Source of the DNA: Paraglaciecola psychrophila 170
Lineage (GTDB): Bacteria; Pseudomonadota; Gammaproteobacteria; Enterobacterales; Alteromonadaceae
NCBI RefSeq assembly: GCF_000347635.1
Contig: NC_020514.1
Location: 3,348,001 to 3,412,000 of the forward strand
Length of the DNA stretch: 64,000 bases
Reading direction: 5' to 3'
In this document: one piece after another, positions 29,658 to 38,784 of the stretch
Layout: each line of letters opens with the position of its first letter
How positions within the stretch are numbered: position 1 is the stretch's first letter
Notes under the pieces: generated by a model
Seen by the model: the letters and a program-made list of their open reading frames with translations, nothing else
Told to the model about the DNA's origin: nothing
Database searches by the model: none
Translations under genes and position numbers: made by a program

Positions 29658-30170
29658 GTGTTTGTTGTTCTTAGCACATACATCGCAGCAGAATAAAAAT
29701 GGCATTTGCCTAAACTTGAAAAATTAATTGTTATCAAACTTGGCGCTGTCACAATCGATTTAGTGCCTTTTATAGCCCCTGAACATGTCGCAAGATTTAA
29801 AGATGTGGTCGTTGAAGGATTTTCGATGGTGTAGACTTTTATTGCGTAATAGAGGGTTTTATTGCACAAGCTGGCGACTTTTCAAAAGAAAATCGAAGCA
29901 AAAAAACCTTTTTTAAACGCTGATTTTATAAGCCCTACTCTCCAAAAATCAGATTTTATACAGGTGCAATCACCAGACTTTACTGCCCGTCACTCAGGTT
30001 ATTTACATGGTTTTACCGCAGGGCATGAACCTCAGGATAAACAAGAATGGCTTTTAGATTGTGCAGTTCCCTTTGCCAGAGATGTAGGCGCTAATTCGGC
30101 TAGCATTGAGTTTTATAGCGTGATTGAACAAGCTACCCGCCACCTTGATAGAAATATGAGTACCATTTAA
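29658..30170 (+). pseudogene. Periplasmic cyclophilin-type peptidyl-prolyl isomerase, decayed and truncated
   Basis: Plus-strand frames recover a signal-like N-terminus (VFVVLSTYIAA), then VTIDLVPFIAPEHVARFKDV and, after a frameshift, YCVIEGFIAQAGDFSKEN. A second frameshift leads to KKPFLNADFISPT, VQSPDFTARHSGYLHGFTAG and EFYSVIEQATRHLDRN, where the frame ends. This order (APEHV, FYxVIxGFxAQGGD, SEFYxVIGQAPRxLDRN) is that of exported cyclophilins of marine gammaproteobacteria. The C-terminal quarter is missing. There is a nonsense codon after the signal region, two frameshifts and truncation, so it is a dead gene. Confidence 0.8.
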
Positions 30171-30311
30171 AGGCAGTGCCAATTTGGATGTTTGTTACTA
30201 CCACCTGAAAACCCAAGTAATCAACATGTAGCAAAGGAAAACACTAATAGCAAAAATTTAGGAATGACCACTGAGGAGTGTGGGGGCAGGAAAAAGTTTT
30301 TAAAGCGTCAC

Positions 30312-30659
30312 TTAGTTTACAGCTAATCTGCGCTTCCAATCCCCATTATGTTCCAACAGACAGGCTTGTTCGGTGTCAAAAAACACGTGGCGCCGAGCAT
30401 CTTTAAGCAAAATCCCTAATTTAAAGAGTTGCTTTTGAATTTGTTTACGCAGCTCAGTGTCTTGTTCTTTTAACAACAAAATATCTAGTGATTGAGACGT
30501 ATCCAATACACAAGTCACCACTAAACTGCCTGGGAAATTGGAATAATTGGCTGAGTGAGTTAACCACTCAAAGCCAACTATGCCTTGTTTAGCTGTCTCA
30601 CAAACAATTGTCAGTGCATTCACCACATTATTATCTATCTTTTTGACAGTTTTGTTCAT
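30312..30659 (-). CDS. Conserved hypothetical protein, 115 aa
   Basis: The protein opens MNKTVKKIDNNVVNALTIVC and contains GFEWLTHSANYSNFPGSLVV and LLLKEQDTELRKQIQKQLFK. Related proteins in Vibrio and Shewanella are, as I recall, often labelled Fis-family regulators, but I see no Fis helix-turn-helix here and would not use that name. It ends with a compact basic tail and appears intact. It starts 15 bases after ppnP on the same strand, so the two are likely co-transcribed. Confidence 0.75.
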   Translation of the reverse strand: MNKTVKKIDNNVVNALTIVCETAKQGIVGFEWLTHSANYSNFPGSLVVTCVLDTSQSLDILLLKEQDTELRKQIQKQLFKLGILLKDARRHVFFDTEQACLLEHNGDWKRRLAVN

Positions 30660-30674
30660 GACTTACCTTAACAA

Positions 30675-30956
30675 TTAGCCATAAGTACACATATAGACAG
30701 TGTCGCTTGTAACTTTCACGTTGAAGCTTTGATTGGCCTCGACTGTAAACTGCTCATTTGCGCCAAAGGTTTGCCACTCATCACTACCTGGTAATTGCAC
30801 AGTTAGTGCACCACTAACCACTGACATAGTCTCAAACTGGCTGGTATCAAATTTGTAATCACCAGCGGCCATCACACCTACAGTGGCAGGCAATGTCTCA
30901 GTTTTAAATCCAATAGACTTCACTTTACCATCAAAATATTCGCTTACTTCAAACAT
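30675..30956 (-). CDS. ppnP: Pyrimidine/purine nucleoside phosphorylase PpnP
   Basis: I start at the ATG at 30956 ([17 protein letters not shown]) because AGGA lies six bases upstream and the 93-residue length equals the normal size. Upstream in-frame ATGs lack a ribosome site. The protein is a small cupin with [31 protein letters not shown] and [13 protein letters not shown], the DUF1255/PpnP pattern. PpnP cleaves purine and pyrimidine nucleosides with phosphate. It is intact within a zone of dead genes. Confidence 0.9.
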   Translation of the reverse strand: MFEVSEYFDGKVKSIGFKTETLPATVGVMAAGDYKFDTSQFETMSVVSGALTVQLPGSDEWQTFGANEQFTVEANQSFNVKVTSDTVYMCTYG

Positions 30957-31718
30957 AGCATTCCTAAATAACATCATAAATTAATCTTAAATCTACCAGT
31001 TTACGTAAAGTAAACAACCGCCAAATTGATCTAACTTATCACGACCTAACATTTACTCTGTTCTTTTAAGGAGACGAAAATATTGATCAATCCTAGCTTG
31101 TGCGTTATGCCGGATATTCATATGACACCAATAAAGGTTAATACCTTAAAAATTATGGCTTCTCATTTTAATCAGCTCCACCTAATTCGAGCAGGTCTAC
31201 AAATCAACGATCACCGGGTCTTTAGGTCGTTTATTAGCATCCTTTTATTTTTAATGTCTGGTTTATCTGCTGCTATTGATTCGATAGTCGTTTGTGCATT
31301 AGAGTCTGGCAGGTTCAGTAGAGAAATAAACCAAGGTAGACGAGCGTAAACTGTCGAGCTAGCTGCGCTATTCCTAAAAGATATTGGCGCTGTTATGTAA
31401 ATTTTATATTTTGGGAGCAATAAATCAATTTTGATGATAATAGTTGAAAACAGATAAATCTATTATCAATACTGTTTTCTATTAAACTCGAACTGACTTC
31501 ATCAATATACAAGATTCGTTTACCATTAGACGAAGACTGAGTCTTAACAACCAAGTAAACTGTAAAAACTAGAAATGTGCCTTGCCTTCGATTCATATAT
31601 TACTTACATAGTAGCGGTATCAATGCAGGAAGATGATTAAAACATAAGTAATCTAATTCAAGGTAATCAGGTCTTGAAAGTGACTGGCCTGGATTTGTAA
31701 GACCGATTAAGGAAAAGC
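30957..31718. other. Intergenic, no recognised gene
   Basis: About 760 bases. A TTG-started frame at 31083-31349 (INPSLCVMPDIHM, one hydrophobic helix SFISILLFLMSGLSAAI) and opposing frames have no recognisable domain or good ribosome site. In this decayed neighbourhood it may be a gene remnant. Nothing else was seen. Confidence 0.35.
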
Positions 31719-32807
31719 ATGATTATTCAGCATCACGTCAAAGATATTCAAACTGAAACGGGCCTAATGCGTACCTCGATATTTCGTCCATCAATGGATG
31801 GGAAATATCCGGCTATTGTTTTCTACTCAGAAATATTTCAAGAAACTACCCCCATCACACGCAGCGCCCAAATATTGGCAAGTCATGGTTTTGTGGTGTT
31901 GGTACCTGAAATTTTCCATGAACTGAATCCTCTGGGCACTGTGCTAGCTTATGATGATATAGGGAAAGACAAAGGTAACGCAGATAAATTTACCAAACCA
32001 TTAGAGCACCACGACTCAGACACTCAAGCTATGCTTAAGTTCGCCCAACAGCAAACCTATTGCAGCGGTAAAGTGGGTGTAATGGGAGTGTGTATTGGTG
32101 GCCATTTAGCTTTTAGGGCTGCTTTAAATATACAAATTACCGGGGCTTTTTGTTTATATCCTACAGATATACACTCCAACGCATTGCCTTGTAAAGACGC
32201 CAATGACTCATTAACTAGAAGCGGCGATATTCACTGCCCTATGGTATTGGTGTTTGGAAAACAAGACCCTCATGTGCCAGCAGAAGGTCGTTTGCTTATT
32301 CATCAAACATTGAGTAAAAATGCATGTGATTTCAGTTGGCATGAAGTCAACGCTCAACATGCTTTTATGCGTGATGAAGGCGATAGGTACGATGCAGCCA
32401 TAGCATTACAGATGTACAAAATGGCGATTGATTTTTTCACCATTCTTTGCGCGCATAACCCAACAATGCCTCATTCTTTCGCACTAACATGGCTTAAACT
32501 AAATACATGTTTATGGTTAGTGCTTTATCCCCTGCACAGCAGAGCGGTCACAGAAGATCAGTTTAGTGTTCATGGTTTATCTGCTTTTGAAGAAGATAAA
32601 GCGACAATACTGGAAAGTTGGTTGACCCAAGGTGTAAATGCCACGCGTGCTACACTTGGCATTTTACCCACTCCTCTTTCATTACATCTCTACCCCAGAA
32701 AATCCAATCAACCTGTACCTTGGGCTTACACAAGACGAGAGGGAAAAGGCAGCGTACATTTTCATGTCGATGCTCGTTTTGGTCTGACAAAATTTGTCGA
32801 TGACTGA
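31719..32807 (+). CDS. Dienelactone hydrolase-family protein with read-through C-terminal extension
   Basis: The first 245 residues are a complete dienelactone hydrolase-fold protein. They contain FYSEIFQETTPITRSAQ, LASHGFVVLVPEIFHE, the nucleophile motif GVCIGGHLA with cysteine as in true dienelactone hydrolases, the acid region VFGKQDPHVP and the histidine in NAQHAFMRDEG. Normally the family ends soon after AIALQMYKMAIDFF. Here the frame continues without a stop through a signal-peptide-like segment and the N-terminal half of a peptidase, to a TGA at 32805. The ribosome site TAAGGAAA precedes the ATG. The hydrolase part should be functional; the tail probably reflects loss of its own stop. 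Confidence 0.8.
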   Translation: MIIQHHVKDIQTETGLMRTSIFRPSMDGKYPAIVFYSEIFQETTPITRSAQILASHGFVVLVPEIFHELNPLGTVLAYDDIGKDKGNADKFTKPLEHHDSDTQAMLKFAQQQTYCSGKVGVMGVCIGGHLAFRAALNIQITGAFCLYPTDIHSNALPCKDANDSLTRSGDIHCPMVLVFGKQDPHVPAEGRLLIHQTLSKNACDFSWHEVNAQHAFMRDEGDRYDAAIALQMYKMAIDFFTILCAHNPTMPHSFALTWLKLNTCLWLVLYPLHSRAVTEDQFSVHGLSAFEEDKATILESWLTQGVNATRATLGILPTPLSLHLYPRKSNQPVPWAYTRREGKGSVHFHVDARFGLTKFVDD

Positions 32808-33290
32808 ACTATTTATCATGAATTAGCCCATATGGCGCTGCCTTATTTAGGGCCAGAATACCGTTGGTTATCAGAAGGTTTTGCCAGTTATATGCAATAT
32901 CAAATTATGCTGCAAGCAGGCGTATTAAAGGGCGATTTATCTGAAAATTATCACATAAAAATCGCTCCACACTTACGTTGGTTTAACAGTGACTTAACTG
33001 CAGCCTCTATTGCCACAAGGCTGATGGACAACAAACAGTACCCAGCTGCCTACTGGGGGAGTGCGTATTTTTTTGTGTTGGCTGATAACAAATTACAGCA
33101 ACAACACAAAATCAGTTTGCCCCAACTGATCAGCCTCTATCAGGATTGTTGTCGTGCACTAGACCATAATTTAGAACAGGTAATGGCCTCTCTTGATAAA
33201 ATGATAGATGACAAGCTGTTTGCTCAACTGATGGATGAATTTAAAAACCTACCGGCTAAAGAGCTGTACCCTGAGGTTTTTAGTCAATAG
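32466..33290 (+). pseudogene. Exported gluzincin-type zinc peptidase, interrupted by in-frame TGA
   Basis: From the ATG at 32466 an N-terminal signal (CLWLVLYPLHSRA) leads into a peptidase-like domain. A TGA at 32805-32807 breaks it, and the same frame continues TIYHELAHMALPYLGPEYRW then LSEGFASYMQYQI. HELAH with the downstream LSEG glutamate is the HExxH...E zinc site of gluzincins (M1-like). TGG to TGA is the simplest cause, giving a lost Trp directly before the zinc helix. The same frame is continuous with the upstream hydrolase. A suppressed stop or sequencing error would restore it; family below clan level is uncertain. Confidence 0.75.
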
Positions 33291-33581
33291 ATTATAAAAC
33301 ACCTTAAAGCTGGATGAGTACTTTGTGGCTCTTAATGTTAAAGCGGTGGCGCGAAAAAATTGGATTGATAGTCGTTTGTGCTCCCCTTGCGGCCTTTGGC
33401 TGAACCTGATGTCATAGGCAGCCATGTTTAACATCACAGGTTCTATCAGGACGACTTATTTGGTAGGAGCGAACTTACGCTTCGCGCCATCATCCAAGAT
33501 GGATTTTGACTTAAATCCCTTCAAGCCAGTGACTCTTTTTATTAAGTAAGTCCATGCACTTAACCTTACAGGCCAGCTAAA

Positions 33582-33616
33582 GCTGTTCCATATTTATCCA
33601 GTAAATATGGAACAGC
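33582..33616. repeat. Perfect 15-bp inverted repeat, 5-nt loop
   Basis: Arms GCTGTTCCATATTTA and TAAATATGGAACAGC around TCCAG. It is followed by A rather than T on the plus strand, and on the minus strand the T run lies upstream, so it is not a usual terminator in either direction. Confidence 0.9.
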
Positions 33617-33953
33617 AAAAAAATAAACCTGACAAAACAGTAGGGAACCATTTTGAACATCTACAAGATGGCCCGCGGGACAAAGTAATGGATTTACTTT
33701 GTAAAAATGCCGCTGCTACTAAAATTTCCAACCGCAAAAATGGCTTATTTTGGGGTGAAACTGGATTCCTTAGAAGCACAGCTTCGCCCAGTTAAACAGC
33801 TCGACAAGCGACCGCTATGGACCGCGTAAGGTAGAATAGTGCAGGAGCAATTGTCGAGAAGTCGAGACCGGGTGCCGATCATCCTAGATGATGATTGATT
33901 ACTTTGAAGAATTTCAAGCTGACTTATAATGACCTTCTTGAACTTAGAAGTAA

Positions 33954-34040
33954 TTGGATGAAGAACATCGTTTGGCGAGCAGGATTTTTCACTTACTTTT
34001 TTTGCCCTCAGAAAAAAATAAGTCGAACAAAAGGGATTCT
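33954..34040. repeat. Dispersed intergenic repeat, copy A
   Basis: Shares by eye roughly 70 percent of positions with 54758-54844. Common blocks are TTGGATGAAGA, CGAGC-GG, a long T-rich run with CTTAC/CCTAC, CAG-AAAAAA and GAAC-AAAGGATTC. No reading frame is conserved enough to call a gene. Confidence 0.6.
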
Positions 34041-34149
34041 GTGAGTAAAACATCAACCGGAGGCTGCGCGGGTAGATGGTGCGCAGCAATTAGAGGAAAT
34101 TATCGCTGTTATAGCTTCTTTATCTAAAGTATCACGCCGTATGAACAGT

Positions 34150-34660
34150 CTATATTGGGTTATGAAGTATTTGTCGAATTAAGTTGACTACATAGTCAGG
34201 TGCGTCGTTTGGAATATTGTGTGAAGCGTTTGGTACTATTTGACGTTCAGTTATATTAGATATCGACAACAACTCTTCCTGCAAACCAGACCACGGACCA
34301 TGTAATGATTGCCATCTCTGTGTATCGGGATAGGCAGTATCATCATGACTAAGAACATAAACCGGTAAGTCTTCAAAGTTGTAATTTAATTCACTTAAAG
34401 GTGTAGAAGCCAACGCGGTATTTATATGCACTGAGCACCTGTGCGTATCGCAAGCTAGAATAATAATTGCTCCATTACTCTGGAATTGGTGAATCTGACA
34501 GTACTAACAAATCTTTAATCCTGTTGTACCCAAAGATCACATCAGCATATGTAGCTAAAACGACAAAGTTGGCAATAGGCGCAAAATTCTCACCCAGAAC
34601 TTCGTGCTAATTTTCATGGGCAGAATCGAGCAATATTAAAGTACTTACGTCAAGCTGATT
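34150..34660 (-). pseudogene. Alpha/beta hydrolase remnant
   Basis: The C-terminal open part reads LPVYVLSHDD, WQSLHGPWSGLQEELL and RQIVPNASHNIPNDAPDYVV, typical of an alpha/beta hydrolase end with the catalytic His in SHNI. Upstream on the same strand another frame carries STLILLDSAHEN, a stop (TAG), and HEVLGENFAPIANFVVLATY. A further stop (TAA near 34478) and a frameshift separate the halves. The N-terminal half with the nucleophile is not recognisable. Confidence 0.65.
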
Positions 34661-34767
34661 TTTAATACGATTTTTAATAGGCCACCCATAATAATTTGAC
34701 TGTTTTTTGTACTGCACTAAGCTTTAATAACACCAATTGAAATAGCATAAATTGAAAGGAGTCTCTT

Positions 34768-35759
34768 ATGCCCAAGCCTCGTTCTTCTCAGGTCAGCCTC
34801 ATCGACACACCCTACTACCATTGTGTTTCACGGTGTGTCAGACGCGCATTTTTATGTGGTACGGTAGCCGCGCTACTGACGAATACTCAGGTACGAGTTA
34901 CGAGCACAGACGGACCTGGGTAGAAGACAAAGTGTTGTGGTTATCGTCAGTATTTGCCATTGGTATATGCGCCTATGCAGTAATGAGAAATCATGTGCAT
35001 CTGGTGCTGTGTGTGGATAAAGATGAAGCCGTATCGTGGTCAGATAAACAAGTGGTAGGCCGCTGGCATCGGTTACATAGAGGCACATTATTGAGCCAGA
35101 AGTTCATGCGTAACGAGTTGTTAAGTGAAAATGAATTGATAAGCCTTAAAGAGACAATCGCTATATACCGCCAGCGTTTGTATGACATCAGTTGGTTTAT
35201 GGCTAGTTTAAGCGAGCCTATTGCCAGGCAGGCCAATAAAGAAGACGGCTGCACAGGCAGGTTCTGGGAAGGCCGTTTTAAATCTCAAGCGTTGCTAGAT
35301 GATGCAGCAGTCTTATCCTGTATGGCGTATGTCGACTTAAATCCGATTAGAGCTAAAATGGCAAAAACCCCTGAAACCTCACAGCACACCAGTATTCAAA
35401 AACGAACTGAGGCCATACAACAGCACAAACGCCAGCCTTATAAGTTACTGCCCTTTGTCGGCAGTCCTAGACAAGACATGCCCCAAGGCATTGCTTTTTC
35501 GCTACAAGATTACTGTGAACTGGTTGACACCACAGGCCGCATTATCCGAGCAGATAAAGCAGGTACTCTCGACTCAGCACACAGTCCAATTCTGAGCCGA
35601 TTAGGTTTATCAGAAGAGCAATGGATAACCCTGACTACCGAATTCGAACAACACTTTTGTTATGCAGCGGGCGCAGAGCAGATGATGCAAGCATTCAAAA
35701 CCCATACCCACAGAAAACGAATAGGTGGGATGAGGCAGGCCAAACGACTGCTATCCTAG
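34768..35759 (+). pseudogene. REP-associated tyrosine (HUH) transposase, disrupted by a 14-bp insertion
   Basis: The ATG at 34768 has AAAGGAG upstream and gives [20 protein letters not shown], the usual start of these IS200-like, Y1-type proteins. After FLCGT a 14-bp insertion (34863-34876, GGTAGCCGCGCTAC) moves it out of frame. Without it the protein continues [20 protein letters not shown] and is intact to 35759, about 325 residues. The HUH motif is NHVHLVL, and AYVDLNPIRA is the typical downstream segment. These proteins act on REP/BIME palindromes. The insertion ends (GGTAC, GCTAC) resemble its left junction, suggesting partial duplication. Confidence 0.85.
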
Positions 35760-36037
35760 GAGTACCCAACAAACATTCAAACATCCTATTATTTTGTGCT
35801 TTTTTTAATTAAAGAGGACGAAACATATCTAGAAATCAGCGTTTAACTTTTAGTTTTCTTAACACAGTTAATACAGCCCCGTTTTCCTGCTGTCTTTACC
35901 CGTCAGATATTTTAAGCACAAAATCAAGTGTGAAATATATACTTTTTATTTGATTTTATTATGAGTGGCCTATTAAGTTCTGTAATGGAAACAATAAAAC
36001 AAATGACTCAGTTACCACTTGATAACTGAGTTTATAT

Positions 36038-37000
36038 TTAGGAAGGTATAATAACGTTGGTTATCTCTTCCACTTTCGACATTGCAGGCACTGCCAAAAA
36101 GTCAGCAGCTAGAAATGCAGGGTTAGGATACTTATAAAAACCCTCTCCCCCCAAAGCCCCTTGCAGGCCTTTGTCCAAAAAATTAGTTTTTATATAATCA
36201 GCGTTTTTCAGCCACTGTTTATCACCATCCACACCACCCCAATAAGTAGCAACATCGAAGGCTGTTTTCATCCCAACCATATCGGCCATACCAAACGGGC
36301 CAATTCTTGTGCCGGCATTAGTTATCAAAAAAGTCCTATCTACATCTTCAAACGTTGCTACGCCATTAACCACTAAAGACATTGACGATTTTAACAAGGC
36401 CACAAACCAAGTGTTCAGCACATAACCATTTTGCTCCTCACGCACAGGAATGGGCACCATGCCGATTTCAATAGAAAACTGCACCAAGCGTTTTACTGTG
36501 TCTCTATCAGTTGTTTCATGGGCCATTATTTCAGTTAAATTACTCAGCCAAATATGATTAGCAAAATGTAGCGAGCAAAACTTTTCTGGTCTACCAGTTG
36601 CCTCGGCAAACATACTCGGCAGTAAAGTTGAGGTGTTAGTTGCTATCAAGGTATGGGGTGGTAACAAGTAAGCCATATCAGTATATAAGCTGGTTTTTAT
36701 TTCTGGAATTTCCGGTACCGCTTCAATCACCAAATCAGATTCTGCCACCGCAGTGGCTAAGTCTGTGGTAAAACTAAGCCGCGCGCGAGTGGCCGCTATA
36801 TCGTCAACACTGGCACCAACATCACTTAAGTAAGTATCAGCGTAGCCTTGCTGGCGAGCCTGACATACATCAAGCCCTTCCTGATTAATATCAAACACCA
36901 TAACGTGCTTGCCTTTAAACGCGCTATGCCACGCTATCTGGCCGCCTAAAACGCCTGCGCCAATTACTGTAACAGTACTAATTCCAGATTCTACAGTCAT
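36038..37000 (-). CDS. 3-hydroxyacyl-CoA dehydrogenase
   Basis: This 320-residue enzyme oxidises 3-hydroxyacyl-CoA with NAD. The Rossmann motif is VTVIGAGVLGGQIAWHSA near the N-terminus. Then come DLVIEAVPEIPEIK, NTSTLLPS and the catalytic histidine in SLHFANHIWL. The C-terminal dimer domain has RIGPFGMADMVGM. It is a stand-alone dehydrogenase without a hydratase domain. The dead DUF3604 fragment lies just upstream on the same strand. Pathway (fatty-acid or aromatic breakdown) cannot be set from its neighbours. Confidence 0.9.
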   Translation of the reverse strand: MTVESGISTVTVIGAGVLGGQIAWHSAFKGKHVMVFDINQEGLDVCQARQQGYADTYLSDVGASVDDIAATRARLSFTTDLATAVAESDLVIEAVPEIPEIKTSLYTDMAYLLPPHTLIATNTSTLLPSMFAEATGRPEKFCSLHFANHIWLSNLTEIMAHETTDRDTVKRLVQFSIEIGMVPIPVREEQNGYVLNTWFVALLKSSMSLVVNGVATFEDVDRTFLITNAGTRIGPFGMADMVGMKTAFDVATYWGGVDGDKQWLKNADYIKTNFLDKGLQGALGGEGFYKYPNPAFLAADFLAVPAMSKVEEITNVIIPS

Positions 37001-37033
37001 AACTTTAATTCCTTATTTTTAGCCAATTAGCCG

Positions 37034-37156
37034 TTACGGCTCATGCCAAATGGGTGACGTATAAGCACGGTCTTGAATGGCAATAGGCGCATCCACGTTA
37101 CGCTTTACACCAAAACGAACCGCATCAATTGTAGACCAGCGATGTATAGGTAAAAT
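37034..37156 (-). pseudogene. C-terminal fragment of a DUF3604 protein
   Basis: The minus strand encodes RWSTIDAVRFGVKRN then APIAIQDRAYTSPIW and a stop after HEP. That is the ending of DUF3604 proteins (pattern S-T-x-D-A...I-Q-E-R-A-x-S-S-P-I-W). Nothing of the long upstream part remains, so a deletion removed it. Confidence 0.6.
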
Positions 37157-37772
37157 AAGACGTCATTTTTCATAAAATGAAAATATATGATGCCTCATAT
37201 TTACCTATCATTTTTATCTTTGAGGGATCAAAACTAGCTATTTTTCGTCTATTAATCAACCGTTTTCACATAATTCATAATTCAAAACAATCGCCTCCCA
37301 CTGATGTGCAAACCAGTTTTGAATATTGCTTTTGTTTATGATGAAGAACTGCTTTAATTCAAACAGACTTATCTTAGGCGGCGCTCTACTTTGTAGGGGT
37401 AATATTCCACGATGTCGTCATTTGTATTCAGGTGACTGAGTATCTTTTGGATCACCAACGCATATTCAATGGTTGGAATAACTGGGGCTGACTATCCGGT
37501 GATCGCTCTTTGCAGACGTAGTCATCCTGCTTGATGAACGATCCCAATTAGCAGAAAGCAGACGTAGCTATTTTGTCAAATCACTCCCATTTTCAAGACT
37601 AAATAGGCTCTCTTGTTTTAACGAAAGATAACAATGAAATATAATTTATTAAAAACTAGTAAAGTGTAAATTAAAAGTGTTCCCCCTTACCTAAGGTAAT
37701 ACTTCAGGATAATCATGTTAGTAATTGACAAGTATTGGTAATCAGTAAAATGAATGGCAGAAAAAATACAAC
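37157..37772. other. Intergenic, no gene recognised
   Basis: About 615 bases of AT-rich, stop-rich sequence. I saw no intact gene, tRNA or strong terminator. It may contain further remnants of the deleted DUF3604 gene or of a mobile element. Confidence 0.35.
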
Positions 37773-38537
37773 GTGGGGCAGCTGAGTAAATTAAGTGTGC
37801 GTACTTTGCACTTTTATTACGAGAAAAATTTGCTCAAAGCCAAAAGGAATAGTAACGGCTATCGTTTTTACTCTAACTATGATGCTGCTTTGTTACAGCA
37901 AGTCATTATCTATCGACAAATGGATATGCGTTTAGAGGATATTGCTGCAATCATTCATGCTGATAGCTTTGACTTGTTAAGTGCTTTGCAAAAACAGCAA
38001 GAGCTACTAATACAACGTCGTGAAAACACTGACGAAATGATTAAACGAATCGAGGTATCAATTATGATGGTAAAGGGTGAAGAAAATCTAGATGTAATAT
38101 TAAAGGGATTACTACAAGCCAAAGTGGATAAATGGAAATCTGAATTAAAGCAGTACGAAAATGGTGAAAAGATTTTCGAAGCTTACGGTAAAATATCAAA
38201 TGATGAAATTCATGATATTAAATACGAGGCTGATGAGTGGACTGAGCACTATATGAAAGTTACCCACCTACACGTAAACGATGGAAGAGTGCAAGCCCTT
38301 ATGAAACAAGCATATGTCATGATGAATAGCATGCTCTGCAAAACTATCGATGATTTTAGGGGCGCTAACTTTGAGTTCACAATAGAAACAAATGCAGAAG
38401 CAAGAAAAGACAAACTAGTCGTTGATATCTATGAAACGTATCAAAAAGGCATGGCAAAACACTATTTTGATGCTACGGATTATTTTGCCGAAAATACACT
38501 GAAGGATAATGAAGAAGAGTATATTCACTTGAGGTAA
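37773..38537 (+). CDS. MerR-family regulator with TipAS-like C-terminal domain, altered N-terminus
   Basis: The N-terminal part reads VGQLSKLSVRTLHFYYEKNLL. Most family members have a G-V/I-S or similar insert between KLS and VRTL, so three residues of the winged-helix turn appear missing here. The start is weak: GTG at 37773 without a ribosome site, while in-frame codons upstream (EWQKKYN) have no start. The rest has a coiled linker (LQKQQELLIQRRENTDEMIKR) and an antibiotic-binding-like domain (YQKGMAKHYFDATDYFAENT). It may be a recent pseudogene or use an unusual start. Target genes unknown. Confidence 0.65.
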   Translation: MGQLSKLSVRTLHFYYEKNLLKAKRNSNGYRFYSNYDAALLQQVIIYRQMDMRLEDIAAIIHADSFDLLSALQKQQELLIQRRENTDEMIKRIEVSIMMVKGEENLDVILKGLLQAKVDKWKSELKQYENGEKIFEAYGKISNDEIHDIKYEADEWTEHYMKVTHLHVNDGRVQALMKQAYVMMNSMLCKTIDDFRGANFEFTIETNAEARKDKLVVDIYETYQKGMAKHYFDATDYFAENTLKDNEEEYIHLR

Positions 38538-38784
38538 AAATTGAATTTATGTCATGGCTATGTTTGGGGGCACCGTAACTGCGCCTCCATCTTTGCATGT
38601 ATTGATAAAGAAGAAAATGGCAGTAATTTCCCATAGAAATTTGAACAGCGTATGACCCCTTTGGCAGTAAATGCGATCTTCACAGCCAGTTAGTCGTGTG
38701 ACTGGTTTTCGCTCATTGGTAATTATCGAAGATTTTTTTAGTGCTAGGAAGCTAGATATACAAGTTTAGCTTCCTAGCCTAATA

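Larger units (their letters stand above)
33291..34149. other. Intergenic with repeats, no gene recognised
   Basis: About 860 bases. It holds a perfect 15-bp inverted repeat (33582-33616), a TAGGAGCGAACTTACGCTTC-type fragment near 33462 that resembles common gammaproteobacterial intergenic repeats, and one copy of a dispersed element (33954-34040). Small frames over it do not match any family I know. Confidence 0.5.

Noticed and set aside
29603..29869. 88-codon minus-strand frame
   Set aside because: It is a shadow of the cyclophilin remnant on the other strand.
32805..32807. TGA read as selenocysteine
   Set aside because: No SECIS-like hairpin was seen right after the codon and the position matches a Trp rather than a redox residue.
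33594..34089. Opposing small frames (61 to 114 codons) over the repeat-rich region
   Set aside because: They run across the inverted repeat and dispersed repeat, lack ribosome sites and have unnatural composition.
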